A stretch of DNA of 60,880 nucleotides, from positions 1-60,880 of the forward strand of contig JAEZMD010000020.1 in NCBI GenBank assembly GCA_023435745.1. The letters run 5' to 3'. The notes below the pieces were generated by a model that did not search any database, was not told where the DNA came from, and saw nothing but the letters and a program-made list of their open reading frames with translations. Shown piece by piece: positions 24,682 through 33,598 of the stretch; position 1 is the stretch's first letter; each line of letters opens with the position of its first letter. The position numbers and the translations under genes were made by a program. Source of the stretch: Bacillota bacterium. GTDB lineage: Bacteria; Bacillota; Clostridia; Acetivibrionales; DTU013.

Positions 24682-25692
24682 ATGCAAAAAAGGATTATCG
24701 GCATTATTCTGGCGGCAATATTGGTGGTCAGTGTTTTCACCGGGTGCGGCAGCTCCAAGTCATCGAATACCGCTGCTTCTCAGGAAGCACCCAGGGCTGA
24801 GGCTGCGGGTGATATGGCAAATTACTCAGTGGCCGGCAAAGCCGATTATGGCGGTATGATAGAAAGTGAAGAGGCGCCCGCACAAGAACCGGAGGCGGAT
24901 TCATTGGCCGGAAGCGGAAGCAGCGGCTCAACAGCGGACGTTTCCAATGCCATTCTTGCGGAGAGAAAAATCATCCGCAGCGCAAATCTGACAATCGAGG
25001 TAGAGGATTTTGATTCCGCCTTCAGCAACATTGAATCCATTATTCTCGGAATCGGTTTCATTCAGGAAACAAATATCGATACGGAACGGGTCTATGTGGA
25101 TGAGAAGCAGGTGCTCGTAAAAAACGGCGCTATCGTGCTGCGGGTTGATAAAACAAAATTTGACTCAGTAATCGGCAAATTGAGGGGCATCGGAGATGTT
25201 TTCAATTACACCACCAACGGGCAGGATGTTACGGATCAATATGTGGATGTGGAATCCAGACTCAGACTCCTCAAGATGGAACAGGCCAAGCTGGAGTCAT
25301 ATCTTGCAAAAATCGACGACCTCGACAAAATTTTTCAGGCAGAGAGCAAGCTTACGGATATCAGGTATCAAATAGAAAGCCTTACGGGTAATTTGAACAA
25401 GCTGAGCTCTCTGGTAGATCTTGCGACGATCACGATCAATATGAACGAAAGACGCCCCGATTACCAGCCAAAGCCGGAAAGCTACGGGGATAAGCTGCTG
25501 AACAGCCTTAAGGAAAGCCTGTTTCAGGTAGTGGAGTTCCTTGGCGATCTGCTGATCTTTATCGTGGCAGCAGTACCCGTACTGATCCTTCTGGGACTGT
25601 TCATCCTGCTTGGTGTGTTTATATTCAGGCGAATCCCGAAAAAACGAAAGGATGATGCGTCTGTTGCAAAAACGGATACCGATGTGAAGTGA
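24682..25692 (+). CDS. DUF4349-type lipoprotein
   Basis: 336 residues. The signal peptide MQKRIIGIILAAILVVSVFT ends in a lipobox TGCG, so the mature protein is lipid-anchored outside the membrane. A low-complexity acidic linker (about 25-95) leads to the DUF4349 domain: KIIRSANLTIEVEDFD, then VESRLRLLKMEQAKLESYL, a helical coiled-coil hairpin. A C-terminal membrane helix (about 295-318) and a basic tail follow. The function of the family is unknown; the shape suggests an envelope-stress or assembly role. ATG 24682 follows GAGGAGG; the frame is open further upstream but has no ribosome site there. Confidence 0.85.
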   Translation: MQKRIIGIILAAILVVSVFTGCGSSKSSNTAASQEAPRAEAAGDMANYSVAGKADYGGMIESEEAPAQEPEADSLAGSGSSGSTADVSNAILAERKIIRSANLTIEVEDFDSAFSNIESIILGIGFIQETNIDTERVYVDEKQVLVKNGAIVLRVDKTKFDSVIGKLRGIGDVFNYTTNGQDVTDQYVDVESRLRLLKMEQAKLESYLAKIDDLDKIFQAESKLTDIRYQIESLTGNLNKLSSLVDLATITINMNERRPDYQPKPESYGDKLLNSLKESLFQVVEFLGDLLIFIVAAVPVLILLGLFILLGVFIFRRIPKKRKDDASVAKTDTDVK

Positions 25693-25709
25693 AATGCGCC
25701 AAAACGGCG

Positions 25710-25741
25710 ATACCCGGCGGTTTGATCTGCCGGGTATTTTT
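25710..25741 (+). terminator. Terminator of the DUF4349 gene
   Basis: ATACCCGGC (25710-25718) pairs with GCCGGGTAT (25729-25737), followed by TTTTT. Confidence 0.9.
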
Positions 25742-25804
25742 ACATGGTTTGCTTTTGTATAATAAAAAATAAGATTGTGAAAAATTTAAAGGGACAAAAA
25801 ATGC

Positions 25805-25859
25805 TTGATAAAATGAACGCAGTATTTTATAATATATTTGAAAGTCAAAGATAGTCAAA
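25805..25859 (+). promoter_or_regulatory. ctsR promoter and CtsR operator
   Basis: TTGATA (25805-25810), 17-nt spacer, TATAAT (25828-25833). Just downstream, AGTCAAA-GAT-AGTCAAA (25843-25859) matches the CtsR heptad direct repeat RGTCAAA-N3-RGTCAAA. Its placement at the transcription start explains repression of the whole ctsR-mcsA-mcsB-clpC operon and autoregulation. Confidence 0.95.
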
Positions 25860-25900
25860 ATCAATAAAAGCCCAATGCGGGAAGAAGGGAGTGAGCGCAT

Positions 25901-26359
25901 ATGGCCAGAATGAGTGATATTATCGAAGCTTTTTTGAAGCAGATGATAAATGATACTAACGGAACTATTGAGATACAGCGTAATGAACTGGCAAACCATT
26001 TTAATTGCGTACCCTCTCAGATAAACTATGTGATAGATACCAGATTCACTACCGAGAGAGGCTACTACGTTGAAAGCAGGCGCGGCGGCGGGGGAAATAT
26101 CCGCATCAGGAGAGTTAATATCAACAGGCCGGGAAATTATCTGATGCATATTGTCAGCTCAATGGGCTATAGTATATCTCAGCAGTCTGCAGAGGTATTC
26201 ATAAACAACTTTGTCGATTACGAGGTCATCAGCGAGAGAGAAGGACTGATTCTGAAAGCCGCCACAAGCGATAAAGTGCTGGGAAGGATACCGATGCCGG
26301 AAAGGGATACGCTCAGGGCGGACATGCTAAAAAACATGCTGACCAGTCTGATGGTGTAA
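25901..26359 (+). CDS. ctsR: Class III heat-shock repressor CtsR
   Basis: 152 residues, the family length. It has an N-terminal winged helix (MSDIIEAFLKQMI, then LANHFNCVPSQINYVIDTRF) and the glycine-rich wing YVESRRGGGGNIRIRR that senses heat in Bacillus. The C-terminal dimerisation region contains the stretch contacted by McsB and ClpC. It represses this operon through the box at 25843-25859. A GGGAGTG ribosome site precedes ATG 25901. Confidence 0.97.
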   Translation: MARMSDIIEAFLKQMINDTNGTIEIQRNELANHFNCVPSQINYVIDTRFTTERGYYVESRRGGGGNIRIRRVNINRPGNYLMHIVSSMGYSISQQSAEVFINNFVDYEVISEREGLILKAATSDKVLGRIPMPERDTLRADMLKNMLTSLMV

Positions 26360-26433
26360 CAAAGCGAATGTTTGCATAAAGTATAAAGGGGTAACAATTA
26401 AAACGGAATTTATGTCGGGCAGAGGTGATAACT

Positions 26434-26958
26434 ATGATGTGCCAGCAGTGTCAAAAAAGAGAGGCTAATGTGCATTTTACACAAATAATAAACGGGAACA
26501 AGGTTGAAATGTACCTGTGTAGTCAATGCGCAGATAAAAAGGGTCAGTTAGCATTCAGCCCGCAGCTAAACCTGGCTGACTTTCTCTGGGGTATTCCGAA
26601 ATTCGCTGGGAATGACAGCTATACACAAATCGAACAGCCCAAAAGGCTCCAATGTGATGTTTGCGGGATGAGCTTTGATGATTTCAGAAAGACAGGGAAG
26701 CTGGGATGTGCCAATTGTTACAAGGTATTCAGGGAAAATTTGAACCCCATCCTTAGAAGACTCCATGGAAATACCGAGCATACAGGGAAAGTGCCGGGCA
26801 AGATTTCACAATGCATTAAATATTCCGATGAACTGGAGAAGCTGAAGGCTGAATTAGCAGAAGCCATCGGCAAGGAAGAATACGAAAAGGCCGCTGGACT
26901 GAGAGACCGCATAAGAGGCCTGGAGGGCGCCGACAATAAATGTGGAGGTGTCATATGA
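26434..26958 (+). CDS. mcsA: McsA, zinc-finger activator of McsB
   Basis: 174 residues. Four CxxC pairs at C3/C6, C29/C32, C74/C77 and C92/C95 form two zinc fingers. A C-terminal UVR domain (KLKAELAEAIGKEEYEKAA) binds ClpC or McsB. McsA activates the arginine kinase McsB. ATG 26434 follows AGAGGTGATA; a GTG at 26425 is less likely. The stop TGA overlaps the mcsB ATG (ATGA), a sign of coupled translation. Confidence 0.95.
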   Translation: MMCQQCQKREANVHFTQIINGNKVEMYLCSQCADKKGQLAFSPQLNLADFLWGIPKFAGNDSYTQIEQPKRLQCDVCGMSFDDFRKTGKLGCANCYKVFRENLNPILRRLHGNTEHTGKVPGKISQCIKYSDELEKLKAELAEAIGKEEYEKAAGLRDRIRGLEGADNKCGGVI

Positions 26959-27989
26959 ACAAGAAGCCTGTTCAATCAGTTCCGGAGGCTGATGTAGCTA
27001 TCAGCAGCAGAATCAGGCTGGCTCGGAATCTTGCGGCCTTCCCGTTCACAACGAAAATGACCCGGGAGCAGAGTGCGGAGGTATCGGCAAGAGTTAAGGA
27101 TGCGCTGTTTAGCGGCAAAGGCGCCGGAAAGCAGGCGCTTTCCTATATTGAGCTGCAATCGTTAACACCGCTGGATAGGCAGCTGCTTGCAGAAAAGCAT
27201 CTGATCAGTCCGGAATTCGCGCAGGGTAATATCCATAGAGCTGTGATTCTCAGTAAGGATGAAAGAATCAGCGTTATGGTAAATGAGGAGGATCATCTGA
27301 GACTGCAATGTATTTTCCCCGGAATGCAGATCAAGGAAGCTTGGAGGCTTTGCGACAAGCTGGATAAAAAGCTGGAGGAGAAGCTGGATTTTGCGTTCGA
27401 TAAGAGCATTGGATATCTTACCTGTTGTCCGACAAATACCGGTACCGGGATCAGAGCTTCGGTAATGCTGCACCTGCCCGCCCTGTCAATGACCGGCTAT
27501 ATCAAAGAGATACTGGAAACCTGCAGCAAGATTGGCGTTGCTGTCAGAGGGGCTTATGGAGAGAATACCGAAGCGTCTGGGAATCTGTTCCAGATATCGA
27601 ACCAGGTAACATTAGGGCAGACAGAGGAAGAGATCGTCTCAGGGATTATTAATATCATCTCACAAATATCCGAACAGGAACGGATTTTGAGAACTGAATT
27701 ATATAAACAGAACCCGTTGCGGTTTGAAGATATGATATTCAGATCGCTGGGAATTTTGACAAATGCCAGGATCATATCTGCCGAGGAGAGCCTGAAATTG
27801 CTTTCCGACGTACGTCTGGGAGCTGTAATGGGTTTTTTGGAGGGCATGGATTCTGATAAGCTGACAAATATGATGCAGATGATACAGCCGGCATATCTGC
27901 AGAAGCTTTCGGGAGGAGAGCTCAGACCGGATATGAGGGATCAGAAGCGTGCTGAATTAATCAGGACGCATCTTGGAGAGAATATATAG
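26955..27989 (+). CDS. mcsB: Protein arginine kinase McsB
   Basis: 344 residues of the phosphagen-kinase fold. McsB phosphorylates arginines on client proteins, marking them for ClpCP. ATP- and arginine-binding motifs are present: SSRIRLARN near the start, NEEDHLRLQ, CPTNTGTGIRASVMLHLPAL, and RGAYGENTEASGNLFQISNQ. The late region has the arginine-phosphate receiver stretch near DQKRAELIR. ATG 26955 has GGAGGTG upstream and overlaps the mcsA stop. The frame upstream of it is mcsA coding sequence. Confidence 0.96.
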   Translation: MNKKPVQSVPEADVAISSRIRLARNLAAFPFTTKMTREQSAEVSARVKDALFSGKGAGKQALSYIELQSLTPLDRQLLAEKHLISPEFAQGNIHRAVILSKDERISVMVNEEDHLRLQCIFPGMQIKEAWRLCDKLDKKLEEKLDFAFDKSIGYLTCCPTNTGTGIRASVMLHLPALSMTGYIKEILETCSKIGVAVRGAYGENTEASGNLFQISNQVTLGQTEEEIVSGIINIISQISEQERILRTELYKQNPLRFEDMIFRSLGILTNARIISAEESLKLLSDVRLGAVMGFLEGMDSDKLTNMMQMIQPAYLQKLSGGELRPDMRDQKRAELIRTHLGENI

Positions 27990-28053
27990 GATGTTAGCGC
28001 CCCTGAGGCGCGAATTTCCTTTTAAACATTCATAGGAGTGGGAGTGATGAAGC

Positions 28054-30498
28054 ATGTATGGAAGATTTACGCAGAAAGCTGAAAGAGCTATAAATTTGTC
28101 CCAGGAATCCGCAATGCAGCTCGGCCACAGTTATGTGGGAACGGAGCATCTGCTGCTTGGCCTCCTTCGGGAAGGTACAGGCGTGGCGGCAAGAGTCATG
28201 CAGGGACAGGGAGTAACAGAGGAGAAGGTTCTCAGGGAAATAGATGAATTGATCGGCCGTGGTGAAAACGACTCAAAACAGCCGCTGGACTTCACTCCAA
28301 GGACAAAAAGGGTGCTTGAGATCAGCTTGATCGAAGCCAGAAGGCTTGGGCATAGCTACATCGGAACTGAACACCTTATTTTGGGTATTATGAAAGAAGG
28401 AGAGAGCGTTGCTGTTCGCATACTCGCAGATCTTGGCGTCGACCCTCAGAAAATGTTTAATGATCTGGTAAGGATGCTCAATGAAGAGGCTCCTGTTGCC
28501 GGTGGCGAACCTAAAAACAAATCGAATCAGACGAATACGCCTACCTTGAATCAATTCGGAAGAGATCTGACAGAAATGGCCAGGGAAGCCAAATTTGATC
28601 CGATTGTCGGGCGGGATAAGGAAATTGAGAGGGTCATTCAGATCCTCAGCCGGCGGACGAAAAACAATCCGTGTCTCATCGGTGAGCCCGGTGTCGGTAA
28701 GACAGCCATAGCCGAAGGGCTTGCGCAGAAAATCGTCGAGGGGAATATTCCAGAAATGCTGAAGGACAAAAGAGTGTTTACATTGGATATTTCCTCAATG
28801 GTCGCAGGCGCAAAATACAGGGGTGAATTTGAGGAAAGACTGAAAAAGGCCATGGACGAAGTCAGAAAGGCCGGAAACGTGATCCTTTTCATTGATGAGA
28901 TGCACACAATTATCGGAGCAGGCGCTGCTGAGGGAGCCATTGACGCCTCCAATATCCTAAAACCTGCATTGGCCAGAGGAGAGATCCAGGTCATCGGGGC
29001 AACTACACTCAACGAATATCGCAAGCATGTAGAGAAGGACGCGGCTCTGGAGCGCAGGTTCCAGCCGATCACAGTCGGCGAGCCATCGCAGGAGGAGACG
29101 ATCGACATCCTGAAAGGTATTCGTGACAAGTATGAAGCCCACCACCGGGTAAAAATTACGGACGGTGCACTGGAAGCGGCTGCGAAGCTTTCTGCCAGGT
29201 ATATTTCGGACAGATATCTGCCGGATAAGGCGATTGATCTGATCGATGAAGCCGCCTCCAAGGTTAGGCTGAAGGCATTCACGGCTCCGTCGGATGTTAA
29301 ACAGATGGAGGAAGAGCTGGAAAAGCTGTCAAAGGAAAAGGAAGACGCTATTCGAAGCCAGGAGTTTGAAAAAGCCGCAGGGATCAGGGATAAGGAGCGC
29401 AGGCTCAAGGCTGAGCATGAGAAAATTAAGGGCGACTGGTACCAGAAAAACCAGACCAGGACGGATGCAGTTACAGAGGATGAGATTGCTGACATCGTGG
29501 CAAGCTGGACAGGTATTCCTGTGAAGCGTTTGGCAGAGGAGGAGTCTGAGAGGCTGATGAAGCTGGAGGATGTGCTCCACGAAAGAGTAATTGGCCAGAA
29601 TGAAGCGGTTAAGGCTGTTGCAAAAGCAATCAGAAGAGGAAGGGTTGGCCTGAAGGATCCCAAAAGACCGATTGGCTCATTTATATTCCTTGGACCGACA
29701 GGCGTTGGTAAAACAGAGCTCAGCAAGGCATTAGCCGAAGCGATGTTTGGCAATGAGAATGCGATGATACGGATTGACATGTCCGAATATATGGAAAAGT
29801 TCGCTGTGTCCAGGCTGGTTGGTTCACCTCCTGGCTATGTGGGATATGACGAAGGCGGGCAGCTTACAGAAAAGGTCAGAAGGAAGCCATATTCTGTATT
29901 GCTGTTTGATGAAATCGAAAAAGCCCATCCGGATGTTTTCAATATATTGCTGCAGATACTGGAAGACGGGCGGTTGACGGATTCTCAGGGCAGGGTTGTC
30001 GACTTCAGAAACACCGTAATTATTATGACCTCAAATGTAGGCGGCAGAATGATCACTGAACCGAAGCGCCTGGGATTTGCAGCAGGTGGTGATACGGCCA
30101 GGGACTACGAAGATATGAAGAGCAATGTAATGAATGAATTGAAAAAGATGTTTCGCCCTGAGTTTCTCAACAGAGTGGACGACATCATCGTATTCCATCC
30201 GCTGAATGAGGATAACATCAAAAGTATTGTCGGAATTATGCTGAATGTGCTGGTGAAGCGGCTTGAGCAGAATTCGATTACGCTTGAGATCAGTGATGAG
30301 TCCAAGGACTATTTGGCAAAAAAAGGATATGACCCTGTATTTGGAGCCAGACCGCTTAGAAGATCGATACAGAGCATGATAGAGGATAAGCTTGCCGAAG
30401 AAATGCTTGAAGGTCAGGTGAAGGCAGGCGATACCGTCAGTGTGGAGCTTGAGGAGGATAAGCTGGTATTTAAGGTAAAAAAAGCAATTAAACAGTAA
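28054..30498 (+). CDS. clpC: ATP-dependent unfoldase ClpC
   Basis: 814 residues, Hsp100 family. Two N-terminal Clp repeats (about 1-145) hold the phospho-arginine docking sites. AAA-1 follows, with GEPGVGKTA and ILFIDEMHTI. A middle domain with a UVR-like segment (EFEKAAGIRDKERRLK) binds adaptors such as McsA. AAA-2 has GPTGVGKTEL and LLFDEIEKAH, and the C-terminal small domain (FGARPLRRSIQ) ends the protein. It feeds clients to ClpP. Co-transcribed with ctsR-mcsA-mcsB after a 64-nt gap that holds a GCGCC/GGCGC hairpin but no T-run. Confidence 0.97.
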   Translation: MYGRFTQKAERAINLSQESAMQLGHSYVGTEHLLLGLLREGTGVAARVMQGQGVTEEKVLREIDELIGRGENDSKQPLDFTPRTKRVLEISLIEARRLGHSYIGTEHLILGIMKEGESVAVRILADLGVDPQKMFNDLVRMLNEEAPVAGGEPKNKSNQTNTPTLNQFGRDLTEMAREAKFDPIVGRDKEIERVIQILSRRTKNNPCLIGEPGVGKTAIAEGLAQKIVEGNIPEMLKDKRVFTLDISSMVAGAKYRGEFEERLKKAMDEVRKAGNVILFIDEMHTIIGAGAAEGAIDASNILKPALARGEIQVIGATTLNEYRKHVEKDAALERRFQPITVGEPSQEETIDILKGIRDKYEAHHRVKITDGALEAAAKLSARYISDRYLPDKAIDLIDEAASKVRLKAFTAPSDVKQMEEELEKLSKEKEDAIRSQEFEKAAGIRDKERRLKAEHEKIKGDWYQKNQTRTDAVTEDEIADIVASWTGIPVKRLAEEESERLMKLEDVLHERVIGQNEAVKAVAKAIRRGRVGLKDPKRPIGSFIFLGPTGVGKTELSKALAEAMFGNENAMIRIDMSEYMEKFAVSRLVGSPPGYVGYDEGGQLTEKVRRKPYSVLLFDEIEKAHPDVFNILLQILEDGRLTDSQGRVVDFRNTVIIMTSNVGGRMITEPKRLGFAAGGDTARDYEDMKSNVMNELKKMFRPEFLNRVDDIIVFHPLNEDNIKSIVGIMLNVLVKRLEQNSITLEISDESKDYLAKKGYDPVFGARPLRRSIQSMIEDKLAEEMLEGQVKAGDTVSVELEEDKLVFKVKKAIKQ

Positions 30499-30509
30499 AT
30501 GCTAGTGTA

Positions 30510-31865
30510 TCATTGTACCTTTGCATCATTTTTCATGATATACATTTCATGATCTGCTTTGCTAAGGAGCTGTTTTTCGTCACTGCCATCGTCAGGGAAT
30601 ATGCTGATTCCGATACTGGCCCGGATGCGCACGGGATTACCTTCTATAATGATAGGCTCACCGACAGACTCTCTTATTTTGTTGGCGACTACCTCTGCTT
30701 TGCTGCGGTCGTTGATGTCGGTGAGCAGCAAAGTGAATTCATCCCCGCCCATCCTGGCGACAGTGTCGATTTCTCTCAGGATATCCTTCAACCTGCCGGC
30801 AACCTCCTTTAGGAGGAAATCTCCTGCTTCGTGTCCATAATTGTCGTTAATTAGCTTGAAGCCATCCAGATCAAGAAAAAGGATCGCAGCTTTATTGCCG
30901 GTGCGCAGCGATCTCTCAAGCTCAATATGAAGCCTTTCATAAAAAGCCTTTCTGTTGGAAAGCCCGGTCAATGCGTCGTGATAGGCCAGATAAGAGATTT
31001 GTTCCTCCGCCTTTTTTCGATCCGTAATGTCTATGATTATGGAAATAATCATTTTTCTTCCGTTCATGACCAGATTGGTTGCACGAACCTCTACATCCCT
31101 CCATTGACTGTTTGCTGCCATATGTCGCAAATGAAAGACATTCTGACTCCCGGAATCCAGACATGAAATCAATTCCCTCTCCTGCTCATCAGTTAGGCCG
31201 TTTATCTCGGTGACCTTCCTATTGATGCATTCCTCCTTGGTATATCCATAGTAATCCCTTGCGGTCTTGTTCATATCTACTATTTCGAGAGTTTCACTGT
31301 CCAGCAGATACATAGCGGCAGAGTTCTTGCTGAAGATATCCTTGAAGCGTTTTTCACTGTGGTATAGCTTTTCCAGCGTAGCCTTGTTCTCAGCGATTTG
31401 TTTTTCCAGCTGTTTTGTCAGGCGATTATCATGTCCAAGCAGTACAATCCCATCAGACATCCCCTGCTTGTCGCTGATCAAGGGCAGACAGGAAACCTGT
31501 ACCGGCAGGGATTCTCCCTGCCGAGTGAGAAAGGAGATCTCATTATACCTGCATGTGGCGGGAGATCTTTTATCACCCAGCAGGTCTTGTATAACAGTTT
31601 CATCCTGTATAATGAAGCGGACGGATTGATTTAATAACTCGTTTGCCTGATACCCAAGCAGCCTTTCAGTGCTCTTGCTTACCTTTCGGATATTCCCGTC
31701 GAATGTAAGTATAACAGCCAAATCCATCATTTCAGAAAAAATCGTATCGTTCAATATCTGCGGAGATAAATTGGAAGGTCTGTATAACCGTATGACGTAA
31801 TAAGCACCTAGTACCAAAAAAAGCAGGAATGCAAATAAAGATAGTGCAGACAATAGGTTCATCAT
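30510..31865 (-). CDS. PAS-PAS-GGDEF diguanylate cyclase, membrane anchored
   Basis: 451 residues from ATG 31865, which has GGAG 8 nt upstream; a longer frame to 31901 lacks this. One N-terminal membrane helix (about 4-28) is followed by a first PAS domain (about 45-145), a short coiled coil, a second PAS domain (about 185-300) and a GGDEF domain (HDALTGLSNRKAFYERL, DLDGFKLINDNYGHEAGD, ARMGGDEF). The intact GGDEF signature predicts c-di-GMP synthesis. A possible inhibitory RxxD could not be confirmed. The ligand of the PAS domains is unknown. It ends 11 nt from the convergent clpC stop. Confidence 0.92.
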   Translation of the reverse strand: MMNLLSALSLFAFLLFLVLGAYYVIRLYRPSNLSPQILNDTIFSEMMDLAVILTFDGNIRKVSKSTERLLGYQANELLNQSVRFIIQDETVIQDLLGDKRSPATCRYNEISFLTRQGESLPVQVSCLPLISDKQGMSDGIVLLGHDNRLTKQLEKQIAENKATLEKLYHSEKRFKDIFSKNSAAMYLLDSETLEIVDMNKTARDYYGYTKEECINRKVTEINGLTDEQERELISCLDSGSQNVFHLRHMAANSQWRDVEVRATNLVMNGRKMIISIIIDITDRKKAEEQISYLAYHDALTGLSNRKAFYERLHIELERSLRTGNKAAILFLDLDGFKLINDNYGHEAGDFLLKEVAGRLKDILREIDTVARMGGDEFTLLLTDINDRSKAEVVANKIRESVGEPIIIEGNPVRIRASIGISIFPDDGSDEKQLLSKADHEMYIMKNDAKVQ

Positions 31866-32042
31866 AGTATCATCTCCTAATACAGACCACATTGCTGACA
31901 AAAATGGAACATTTGAGGGTCTGCGTTGACTGTATATCTGAATTTTATACCACAGTAGCTTCTGTCAGAAACAGTCTTTAGGATAATGTGTTAAATAATG
32001 AGTCCTATCAGTAATACCGCTAATGATCGATCCAGGAAATAT

Positions 32043-32079
32043 TTGAGAACTGTCCCTATTTACTTTTGAGAACTGTCCC
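32043..32079 (-). repeat. GGGGAC-type dispersed repeat, 2 copies
   Basis: TTGAGAACTGTCCC occurs at 32043-32056 and 32066-32079, i.e. GGGACAGTTCTCAA on the minus strand. Spacing is 23 nt. Both lie just after the stop of the minus-strand GT2 gene, in the same orientation as that gene. Confidence 0.85.
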
Positions 32080-32082
32080 TAT

Positions 32083-33375
32083 CTACTGGTATCTGGATGC
32101 TTCCGGGGGATTGAGCGGGCTCTGCGGTTTTTCGAGGTCCTCTATGGTTATTTCACGGGTGTGCATGGTATGATTCCAGGTCTTGTTGTCTTTGCTGAGA
32201 AAGCCCTGGACCGTAATGGGCACCCAGGTGAGGCAGTAGAACGGGTATATGAAGAACCCCAAAAGCACCCGCAGATCAAACTTATTCTCGGAAAGCACTA
32301 CCAGAGGGCCATATAAAAACTGCATCACGACAAATACATACCACATCGCCGTGGGAAAGATGTACTGCATCGTATAGAACGGCGCTTCAGGATAAAAGGA
32401 TTGGATCCAGAGCATGACTGAAATTAGACCGATAAAAAGAAAACGGATTGGCTGAAAAAGGTATACGGCACAATCAAAAACAGCAAGATTACCTTCCTTG
32501 AAGGCTTTTTTCAGCAGCGGCAGGAGATACCTTCCGGCACAGTCCGCGTGCCCCTGCATCCACCTTTTCCTCTGCCGCCAGGATTGCCTGAGTGTCAGAG
32601 GCTTTTCGTCATAAACTATGGCATCGTGTGCCCACGCGACCTTCATTCCGTTCATAGCTAGCTTCATTGTAAATTCAAGGTCTTCAGTCAGACAGGTAGC
32701 GCCCCAGCCGATTTTTTTCAACACCGACAGTTCAACACAAAAACCGGTTCCGCACAATCCGCAGCTAAGTCCCAGATTGAAACGGGGGAGCTGGAAGGTT
32801 CGGTTTGACAACCAGAATGCTATGGAATAGGAGAAGGTGATCCATGAGTCGAAGGGATTTTTACTGTCAATATACCCCTGAACGACCTGATGCCCGTTGC
32901 AAAGCTGCCTGTTCATCTCATAAAGATAATTTGAAGAAACCAGATTATCGGCGTCGAATACACTGATGACATCGTATTGGTCGCCTATGCCTTCAATGAT
33001 TTTAAAGATCCATTCCAAAGCGTGACCCTTGCCTGTCTTTTCCAAATCATAACGCTTGTACACCAATGCGCCGTGCTTTCTTGCAACGACTGCCGTCCTG
33101 TCGGTACAATTGTCCGCTACAACAAATATGTCATACAGTTCACGAGGATAATTCTGGTTCACAAGACTGTCAATTACGTGACCAATTACCAGCTCTTCGT
33201 TATGAGCGGCAATCACAAGTGCGAATCTTTTGCATGGGGCGCACTCCCGAAGTTTTTGCCTGCGTCGTCCCCATCCGGCCATTGAAATCCCGAAAAAATA
33301 ACAGCCGCTGACTAAGACAAATACCTGGATTAACATGGAGCTGTGCAGGATCAAATTTTGAATAATACTATTCAT
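32083..33375 (-). CDS. Membrane glycosyltransferase family 2 (processive type)
   Basis: 430 residues. An N-terminal membrane helix (about 12-35) is followed by the GT-A domain: LVIAAHNEE, VVADNCTDRT, FDADN (D141, D143; UDP-sugar and metal binding), TEDLEFTMK (catalytic base region) and QRKRW, the Q-x-x-R-W-type motif of processive synthases. Three or four C-terminal membrane helices follow. Related proteins make or export beta-linked polysaccharide. The sugar and acceptor are not predictable here. GGAGG precedes ATG 33375. It stands alone, divergent from the GH15 gene. Two GGGGAC repeats follow its stop. Confidence 0.88.
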   Translation of the reverse strand: MNSIIQNLILHSSMLIQVFVLVSGCYFFGISMAGWGRRRQKLRECAPCKRFALVIAAHNEELVIGHVIDSLVNQNYPRELYDIFVVADNCTDRTAVVARKHGALVYKRYDLEKTGKGHALEWIFKIIEGIGDQYDVISVFDADNLVSSNYLYEMNRQLCNGHQVVQGYIDSKNPFDSWITFSYSIAFWLSNRTFQLPRFNLGLSCGLCGTGFCVELSVLKKIGWGATCLTEDLEFTMKLAMNGMKVAWAHDAIVYDEKPLTLRQSWRQRKRWMQGHADCAGRYLLPLLKKAFKEGNLAVFDCAVYLFQPIRFLFIGLISVMLWIQSFYPEAPFYTMQYIFPTAMWYVFVVMQFLYGPLVVLSENKFDLRVLLGFFIYPFYCLTWVPITVQGFLSKDNKTWNHTMHTREITIEDLEKPQSPLNPPEASRYQ

Positions 33376-33456
33376 GAAAGACCTCCATCGTTGCGGTTGC
33401 TATTATTTTGTACTTTTCATCCAAAAATATTTATTTCCAGAAAAAAAGTTGTGAAT

Positions 33457-33496
33457 GTGACCACTCAGACAGCGTTGCCGCTATATGAGTAGTCAC
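33457..33496. repeat. Inverted repeat between the GT2 and GH15 genes
   Basis: GTGACCACTC (33457-33466) and GAGTAGTCAC (33487-33496) are reverse complements with one mismatch. It lies in the divergent promoter region and could be an operator or a stem-loop. No T-run follows. Confidence 0.5.
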
Positions 33497-33598
33497 TGCA
33501 AATAATCAAGCAAGCTTTTTATATTGTTGCTGTGGTTTCCCGCGGTGTGTTAAAATGAGGATGGCGTTACAGGGGATAGCTTAACGGAGGGCAGAGTA

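Noticed and set aside
28638..29780. A 380-codon minus-strand frame inside clpC
   Set aside because: It is antisense to the conserved ClpC ATPase domains, is unusually serine-rich and has no recognisable domain. It is a by-product of clpC codon use.
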